Part shown: positions 59,201-64,000 of the stretch, one piece after another | Position numbering within the stretch: position 1 is the first letter of the stretch | How the letters are laid out: each line of letters begins with the position of its first letter | NCBI GenBank assembly: GCA_001839685.1 | Contig: MLAK01000583.1 | Coordinates: forward strand, 21,912-85,911 | From: Tritrichomonas foetus | Lineage: Eukaryota; Parabasalia; Tritrichomonadida; Tritrichomonadidae | Length of the DNA stretch: 64,000 nucleotides | Reading direction: 5' to 3' | Notes under the pieces: model-generated | Told to the model about the DNA's origin: nothing | The model's database searches: none | The model's input: only the letters and a program-made list of their open reading frames with translations | Program-made: the position numbers and the translations under genes

Positions 59201-60517
59201 ATTCCTGATTATGAAAGCTTAGCAACGCAGTTTTCCCAACTCGCAATTGAGTCGAATGATGACTTAACAAAGCTGAATCTATATGAAGTTTCAATGATAA
59301 TTATCTTTTTCTTTATATTTATTACAATTTTGATCTATTCTAACATAAAATATCACCGTACATACCAACAAATTAATTGTATATATTCTTTACTTGATCC
59401 TTACTATATTGCATCCAGTGAAAATCTTATGAAATATTTATTAGGTGATCAAGTTCAGCCTGAAAATCCAAAAACATATACAATTCTTAGACTTTTGAAT
59501 GATATTGAAGTTCCACTTTTAATAGTAACTTCTAAAAATGCAATTGTTGGTTTTACAACCCCAATTAAATTAATGTTTAATTATCGTGAAGAACAACTCA
59601 TTGGCCAACGATTAGATTTAATTATTCCACGTACAGAAAAAACAACACGTTTTTATCATAATATGAAAATGATGAAAGCTTTCAAGACTGAACAACATAT
59701 TGAACAAAATGTTGATGGCTTAACTTCTGATGGTGATGTAATGCAACTAGAAGTGTCAGTAACGCATGTTGAATATGAACAATTTTCATTTTTCATTGTT
59801 GAAATTCGATCTTTGATGGATATTGATTATTACGAACAATTCCTTCAAATTCATGAAGATATTTTCACAGAATTTATTAGTGCTGAAGTACCAAACTTCC
59901 TTTTAAGAGATACGCAAGATAGTAAAAACATCATTTCTAAGCATTTTGATCGATATGCTGTTGCACTATGTATGTATGAAAGTCCAAAGATCTCAAATAA
60001 CATTATTTCTGATATAGTTCAATATAAAACTGGACTTAGCCAATGCATTCCTTTATTCAGAGGTGAACAAGGCGCCATTGTTTTATATTGTTCATGTTCA
60101 TCAGCATTGATTGTATTTATAGATCTTGAAGGAACTGATGATTACATGGCTTATGCGTTAAACTTTATGATGAATTATGGAGGAACGGATGCAATTGCCA
60201 AAGCAGGATTCATTTTTTCAGGTGAAGGAATTGATGTTTCACTTTTCCCAATTGCCCAAGTGAGTAACAGCTCAACAAGTACAGGCGAATTGTCAATTGA
60301 AGAAGCGAAAGACTTTGTACCTAGTGCTATTGTTGAAGTTATGTCACCATTAATTAAGTATTGTCCACAAATTGGATCAAAATTAGGAAAAGATACTTTT
60401 ATTGTTGGTCCTGAATATTTACCTTACTTTTCAGAAAGGGCAGAATCAGCCCAACAAATTCAAATTGCGGGTCTTGACCTCTATATGATTCGTGAGAATG
60501 TAGAGGAGCATTATTAA
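56234..60517 (+). CDS. Giant multi-pass membrane PAS protein with cyclase-like tail
   Basis: A 1427-residue protein. About seven N-terminal membrane helices lie within residues 30-330. Further membrane segments lie near 540, 770, 830 and 1020. A PAS domain at about 1085-1190 (NDIEVPLLIVTSKNAIVGFT...QLIGQRLDLIIP) is followed by a ~220-residue C-terminal domain whose strand/helix order (YAVALCMYES..., GAIVLYCSCSSALIVF, KAGFIFSGEGIDVSLFPIAQ..., EAKDFVPSAIVEVM) recalls a class III adenylyl cyclase. The metal-binding aspartates (FADIVGF type) are absent, so it is probably a non-catalytic pseudo-cyclase. Trichomonads have many such receptor-like cyclases. The frame opens from TTG 56195; the first ATG is at 56234. 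The domain calls are by eye. Confidence 0.75.
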   Translation: MKVNEFSKAFPFSFIFFDRLLEQKSPFFWLNFLFILYSYFQLYLFSLTPIIIENRMNNTRFKNESSLIFALMTVNPKPFDMADSVFSYLIMILVIFIVFSSIFLMYFFFSHHHSIPDYLLQTKGLLFLYNPSVYFFIGLFSFGVIIVKYIERGYFSTVNIINIILSLIIIFSLDAFHRWISPILYGSCTRLDSSIIPCFIFHDYSLFYYRILYAVFIIATISFANNWSHLVFDIVSVFIGIIMFSIVLKKPSRSLTNFCFESSTTLIMTFGPLITTGLIKFTDIMPSLCIVDSLIIFVIGFIGSFLFMKNVEGNLRNMVHQNEVKKMKKYPIYYVANYALSHAVVTEEIYELVNRSMASEDFDIIIGFFKIYCAVYLHKSESSTFQIFLDATDLTPMCRFSLYELIRYHTKDMTDAEGDVVFNIQKLVFQYQKHYDQFWTNQMECNFNESIKESAEMARIIQKVNTLYVRYHTFYPQNPAILDLEQTFFSRVSPQLINNISKPVNEITSSHASSTSIWREKELISQKILKMLPRGFSGVFSVLSIFIVILFVTMMGVLNAKTFYLLSKRLEMLKVPQSLNKTMVTGVTWTQLYFALASITNCTSYVDMNEEQFYDRIQSESEPGEVELVKMMNVIQNIYDYTDLLLNNMRLLTNDMALMNSRSEIKDVWTKPSVLFNVEEDILLDVRSTMIFWLLNAQVRYENITGKGICNTPLADFYRERIYDFANQTSSILYKLYDLLSIYSDYVAQQKSTIFDFKSDPSTLYYAAIGIAVIILISSIILQFLEYYHLYYCLKVFFRHTYHPLHEGIIEPKEPKKFQIMLSYFSLCFIFTIVIVLFMFQFDFLRNAITSGFTRIMDTCALLVQTEQTALYTIFSLCNIFQYWQFQEIGYTMSESFGFNVFYSSSPAFAEKISAIYTNEKPENIPYEIQDIIDNNTNYTSIHDIYARWSLMKQISLQFFYISSMNLDHADFIDSAQFFHVQHIFLTHLIPDYESLATQFSQLAIESNDDLTKLNLYEVSMIIIFFFIFITILIYSNIKYHRTYQQINCIYSLLDPYYIASSENLMKYLLGDQVQPENPKTYTILRLLNDIEVPLLIVTSKNAIVGFTTPIKLMFNYREEQLIGQRLDLIIPRTEKTTRFYHNMKMMKAFKTEQHIEQNVDGLTSDGDVMQLEVSVTHVEYEQFSFFIVEIRSLMDIDYYEQFLQIHEDIFTEFISAEVPNFLLRDTQDSKNIISKHFDRYAVALCMYESPKISNNIISDIVQYKTGLSQCIPLFRGEQGAIVLYCSCSSALIVFIDLEGTDDYMAYALNFMMNYGGTDAIAKAGFIFSGEGIDVSLFPIAQVSNSSTSTGELSIEEAKDFVPSAIVEVMSPLIKYCPQIGSKLGKDTFIVGPEYLPYFSERAESAQQIQIAGLDLYMIRENVEEHY

Positions 60518-61184
60518 TTATTATTTATATACTGTTTTATAGAATTTTGACTTTAGTTGTATGATTCATTTATTTTGTTTTTTAATTGTAGAGTAAAAAT
60601 TTATAAATTCTAATTTTCTTTTTCACTTTACGATAAATAATTATATGTAAAAGCAAAGAAAAATTCTCTTGAGTATATATATCATGAAAGTGTATCAGAT
60701 TCAAAAAAGGTAATAGCGTAAAGAAAATTAGAATAATATGATTTATTGAGGAAAGACATAAATTGAAATAAACAAAATATTAAATATAATTTGTTTTTCG
60801 AATTGCCCAAATAAGAATTCGAAAATTGTCATTCTATGGAGTAAAAAATGTTAACAAGCTTATGGATCATATTTTATATGTAATATTTCGTAGTAAAATG
60901 GTGAAATTTTGGTCGTAAAAACTTTTATTCGAATTGATATAAAAAGAATTCGGAAATGGGTATTATGTGGCGTAAAAATAATAAGTTCGTGTATCCTCGA
61001 ATCAACAATTATTATGAATCACTTCCTGATAAATTATCATTTTCAAGCTTGAATTTCATAAAGTTCTATTGGGAAAGAGTTTGAAAGGAAAAAATCAACG
61101 AAAGATATCAATATATTCACTTTTCGTAGAAATTCGATTCTTTCCAAATTTCGCTAATTGGATTCTGAAATAATATTTGATGAT
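60518..61184. other. Convergent spacer with a diverged duplicated segment
   Basis: AT-rich 3' flanks of two genes. Two imperfect copies of a segment beginning TTCGAATTG...AATTCGNAAAT lie at about 60799 and 60931, pointing to an old local duplication of about 60-70 bp. No genes. Confidence 0.45.
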
Positions 61185-62060
61185 TCACTCCTTTGGGAAT
61201 TTTTGGAAGAAAGACTCAAAATCATCTTTCATTTTGGCTGCTGATTTATTAAACTTGTCTGCTTCTTCACGCGTTGCCCTAATTTTCTCCTTCAATACTG
61301 CATTCGCGATAATTATTTGTTCTCGTTCGGCTCTCACTTTTTCTGCTTCAGCTTGAGAAGATTCAACATCTTGAAGGACTTGAGCAGCTTCTGTGTCAAC
61401 TCTGCTGATAAGATGTGGAAGATATTTATTTTCTTGATATGCGGCATCAATCATTTGAAAAGATGGAATAACTGAAGGCTCATTTTGATCACATTCAACA
61501 ACAATACAACTTCTGTTCACATTTTGAACTTTTGGGTCATTTTTTTGATTTAAAAAAGTGTTATTTTTATTGTCTACAAACGTGAATTCTTCATGTGACA
61601 TAGTTTGTCCAAAGATAGAAGTGAGCTTTTCAATATCAGATGAATAGGAAAAATCGCGATTTACGAAAGGAAGACAAATCACGATATTCTTTCTGTCAAT
61701 CTGTTTCTTAGCCTGCTGAGTTGTAAGTGACGATAAATTTAAGCCGAAGCCGGGAAGAGAAATTGCTGGTATATTTGGAGTTGATGAAGGTTGCGAGTTT
61801 GATGGTGAGGCTGAAAGAGAAATCGATGGGACAATTGGGGGTACTAAAGAAGGTACCAATGGGGGAATTTCTGGCTCGTTAGAAGTCGAAATTGCGTCTG
61901 ATAACCCTAATTTTGGTACTGATGGAATATTGAGAGAAGGTACATTTCCTGGCGATATGTTTCCGAGTGCAGGAACAATTGGAGGAATTGAAATAGGCGG
62001 CAAACTCGATTGTTCTGACATTTCACTTATTTTATAAATAAACGGTCGCCACATCATCAT
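61185..62060 (-). CDS. Proline-rich coiled-coil protein, unknown family
   Basis: A 291-residue protein. Residues 15-115 are Pro/Ser/Ile-rich, with repeated IPP, VPSL and NIPSV units (low-complexity, probably disordered). The middle segment (about 125-195) looks globular, and residues about 210-285 form a charged coiled coil (VESSQAEAEKVRAEREQIIIANAVLKEK). No family is recognised. The first ATG is 62060. Met14 (62021), beginning MSEQSSLPP, is an equally credible start because the preceding residues differ in character. Confidence 0.75.
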   Translation of the reverse strand: MMMWRPFIYKISEMSEQSSLPPISIPPIVPALGNISPGNVPSLNIPSVPKLGLSDAISTSNEPEIPPLVPSLVPPIVPSISLSASPSNSQPSSTPNIPAISLPGFGLNLSSLTTQQAKKQIDRKNIVICLPFVNRDFSYSSDIEKLTSIFGQTMSHEEFTFVDNKNNTFLNQKNDPKVQNVNRSCIVVECDQNEPSVIPSFQMIDAAYQENKYLPHLISRVDTEAAQVLQDVESSQAEAEKVRAEREQIIIANAVLKEKIRATREEADKFNKSAAKMKDDFESFFQKFPKE

Positions 62061-62066
62061 TTTTGA

Positions 62067-62204
62067 ATGAAGCAGTTTCTTAATGATGATTTATTATCAA
62101 AAGCTCGATCAGGTGTAATAAAGAACGCTTCATTAATGAGAGGAATCCGAGAACTTATATATGAAGATATTGAAAAACTTCTTTCTGACTCAAACAAATT
62201 GTAA
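62067..62204 (+). CDS. Possible 45-codon small gene
   Basis: A short ATG-initiated frame between two divergent genes. The peptide has an amphipathic, helical look (DLLSKARSGVIKNASLM then IRELIYEDIEKLLSD). GTAAGT, a strong donor-like hexamer, overlaps its stop codon, so it might be a first exon, but no acceptor with the trichomonad CTAAY...AG pattern follows in frame. In AT-rich DNA a frame this short can also arise by chance. Confidence 0.25.
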   Translation: MKQFLNDDLLSKARSGVIKNASLMRGIRELIYEDIEKLLSDSNKL

Positions 62205-62266
62205 GTTAAATTAAACGTATAGATTTTTTGTGAATGTGTAAGGTCAATTAAGGTGAAATTGAAAAT

Positions 62267-63019
62267 ATGGAGCAAATGTATGGATCTCAAGAATGGATGG
62301 ACATGATTGACCAAGAAATGAAAGAACTAAGACGCCTTCTTGATCGAAAAGCAGAAAGCAACCAAATTGCCAAATTTCGAATAGTATATGAAAAACTTCG
62401 AAATCGATCTATAAAAAGTCAAAGTTCGAAAACTTCAATATCAACAACTAATTCATCAGCATCAATTGATTCAACTGAATCAGGAAATGATGATCTGTTA
62501 AAAATATCCTCATCTTTATCACATGGAAACCGTTTTGGCAATGATCTAACTACTGATTTTTCCACACTTTTTAATGCATTTAACAGAGTTGCCAAACGAA
62601 AATTAGATAATACCATTCTAGCCGACTTTGCTAATGTTTCTTTTGTTGACTCTTTATATCAAAAACAAAGCATTTTATTTTCAACACAATTAACAGAATC
62701 ATATCAATTATATTATCAATTATTTAATGAAAAAATATCAAGTTTATCAAATAAAATGCAAGAGTTTCACCAAACAGTTTGTGAAAGACTTGATGAAATT
62801 GACTTAATTACAGAAGCACTGCAAAATCGATTAAATAAAATGTTTATGAGTAAACAACAACTTTACCAGCAAAAAGAAAGCACAGAAAAACGACAAACTA
62901 TGAAAATTAAGAAATTAAACAGTGTTTTAAGTATTGATGATGATTTTCAACCGATAACAAATTTTTCACAAACAACAAAACCAAAGCGGCCTAATTTTTC
63001 GATTCCATTAATTGTTTGA
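62267..63019 (+). CDS. Coiled-coil protein, unknown family
   Basis: A 250-residue protein. A charged N-terminal helix (MIDQEMKELRRLLDRKAESN) is followed by a Ser/Thr-rich spacer (about 50-85). Helices from about 130 to 215 contain SFVDSLYQKQSILFSTQL, EKISSLSNKMQEFHQTVCERLDEIDLI and a Gln/Lys-rich end. The tail is basic. No family is recognised. It may be a cytoskeletal or trafficking adaptor, but nothing decides it. The upstream frame contains a TAA five codons before ATG 62267, so this start is secure. Confidence 0.8.
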   Translation: MEQMYGSQEWMDMIDQEMKELRRLLDRKAESNQIAKFRIVYEKLRNRSIKSQSSKTSISTTNSSASIDSTESGNDDLLKISSSLSHGNRFGNDLTTDFSTLFNAFNRVAKRKLDNTILADFANVSFVDSLYQKQSILFSTQLTESYQLYYQLFNEKISSLSNKMQEFHQTVCERLDEIDLITEALQNRLNKMFMSKQQLYQQKESTEKRQTMKIKKLNSVLSIDDDFQPITNFSQTTKPKRPNFSIPLIV

Positions 63020-63646
63020 ATAAAATGTTTTTTATTTATGAAAATTGTTTTATGTATTTTTTATTATTCAATTTTAATCTTGGTTGATAATTATGATGTT
63101 TAAATAATTCGAACATATAAAAGAAAGGCTATACTGTTACAATGAGTAATAATTTGATAAAGCAGGAATTTTGAAAAGAAAACATTTTTTGATAACAAAA
63201 GATTTAGTCAAACTTTCTTAACTCTTATCATTATTTCCAACTGTAATTAGATGGCTTTCATGTAGACACATAATCTATTAATATGGATATAATTTCGAGA
63301 TGTATCTCAGAGGAACATAGGAATTTTGACTATGATTTCAAATCTCAGCAATTAACATAATCTCTTTTCATATTATGTATATTTGATACAAATGTAACAA
63401 TTTATTAAATATAGAAAAGAAATCTCAAAAAATCATGAATACATTTCTGGGATTTTGTCGAATATTTTCATAATTTCCTATTAGTAACATCAATATGACC
63501 TAATGGATACATCAGTCAATTTTGAGTATATTGGGGCTAGAGATATTCGTGAAATCTCTCATCTACGATAAAATTTCGTATGAGAAAAAATGTAACCATA
63601 TTTCTTGTTGCTGAGATATCAATTTTGTAATTTCGATCAATAGTGA
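63020..63646. other. Intergenic spacer
   Basis: About 630 bp of AT-rich DNA between two plus-strand genes. No frame or repeat of note. An Inr-like TCAATAG lies at 63637-63643, just before the next start. Confidence 0.5.
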
Positions 63647-64000
63647 ATGAATCTATTTACATTTAATTATTCAAAGAAGACCAAGCAAGTTGATAAGGCC
63701 CAGCTAATCAGACGGTCTTCGTTTTTTACAGATAGTTTTTATGATTCGAATGATCATATGAATTTTGACTTTGTTTTCAGGTCACATTCTGTTGAAGCAT
63801 TCATTGACTATCTTTGTGGAACCAATATTACACTAAGAAAAGAGATACTTCATGATTTATACTTTTTAACATTCCAATATGGGTTCCATGATTTTCACAA
63901 TGAAATCTTCAAAACTCTTCTCCCAAAGTTCACAGGAAAGAAAATACTAAAATATTTAGAATTTGGTGCTTTAAATTCGTGCCTGCCTTCAACTTTAATT
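63647..64000 (+). CDS. 5' part of a BTB-like trichomonad protein (truncated by window end)
   Basis: 118 codons, open to the window edge, begin at ATG 63647 immediately after an in-frame TGA. The N-terminus (LIRRSSFFTDSFYD...FDFVFRSHSVEAFIDYLCGTNITL) has the strand-helix order of the degenerate BTB/POZ-like head found on many trichomonad ankyrin and Leu-rich proteins: a basic turn, F-x-x-x-F-x-D and then F-I-D-Y-L. It continues with a helical stretch (ILHDLYFLTFQYGFHDFHNEIF). The rest of the gene lies outside, so an ankyrin or other C-terminal region cannot be checked. Confidence 0.75.
   Translation, partial: MNLFTFNYSKKTKQVDKAQLIRRSSFFTDSFYDSNDHMNFDFVFRSHSVEAFIDYLCGTNITLRKEILHDLYFLTFQYGFHDFHNEIFKTLLPKFTGKKILKYLEFGALNSCLPSTLI

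Noticed and set aside
62067..62204. Histone H4-like match in the small frame (ARSGV..., LIYEDI)
   Set aside because: Only a few residues agree and the rest of the histone fold is missing after the stop, even if the possible intron is removed.

Overview
The window looks like nuclear DNA of a trichomonad (Parabasalia). It best fits a Tritrichomonas/Trichomonas-type genome, but I cannot fix the species from sequence alone. It is very AT-rich, and almost every gene is one long uninterrupted frame. It carries families expanded in trichomonads: two Myb-repeat proteins, an ankyrin protein of the trichomonad type, VPS9-type proteins, and a giant multi-pass membrane PAS protein. Flagellar genes (IFT88, a ZMYND12-like gene) sit beside spliceosome genes (U2AF35-like, SF3B3-like). 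The glycogen phosphorylase start is preceded by a TCATTAT initiator about 17 nt upstream, as known for trichomonad promoters. Several long frames open with GTG or TTG; in those cases I moved the start to the first in-frame ATG.

Layout. 1-5.5 kb: a 20-bp tandem array, then three minus-strand genes (karyopherin-like, VPS29, four-LIM protein). 5.5-15 kb: a coiled-coil gene, a sparse 2.4 kb region, the highly codon-biased glycogen phosphorylase, a tiny OST4-like gene and a Myb gene. 15-28 kb, nearly all on the minus strand: VPS9-like gene, small coiled-coil gene, PP1-type phosphatase, ankyrin gene (apparently split by a very short intron), coiled-coil gene, a second karyopherin-like gene and a second Myb gene. 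28-35 kb: a possible structured RNA, U2AF35-like, ADA3-like and long spacers. 35-49 kb: SLC45-like transporter, possible RasGAP/VPS9 protein, GH38 alpha-mannosidase, SF3B3-like, MBOAT acyltransferase, an unlisted Sm-fold coding segment and a Ubc12-like E2. 49-56 kb: IFT88, a PAK-like kinase and ZMYND12. 56-64 kb: PAS membrane protein, two coiled-coil proteins and a partial gene running off the end.

The genes are ordinary single units without operons. Recurrent themes are endomembrane traffic (VPS29, VPS9, OST4, MBOAT, GH38), pre-mRNA splicing (U2AF35, SF3B3, Sm-like), flagellum (IFT88, ZMYND12) and signalling (PP1, PAK, PAS protein). The most interesting observations are a 19-nt candidate intron that exactly restores an ankyrin repeat, a spliced or decayed Sm-protein gene hidden between two genes, an OST4-like micro-gene, two short elements with terminal inverted repeats, and a possible structured RNA.
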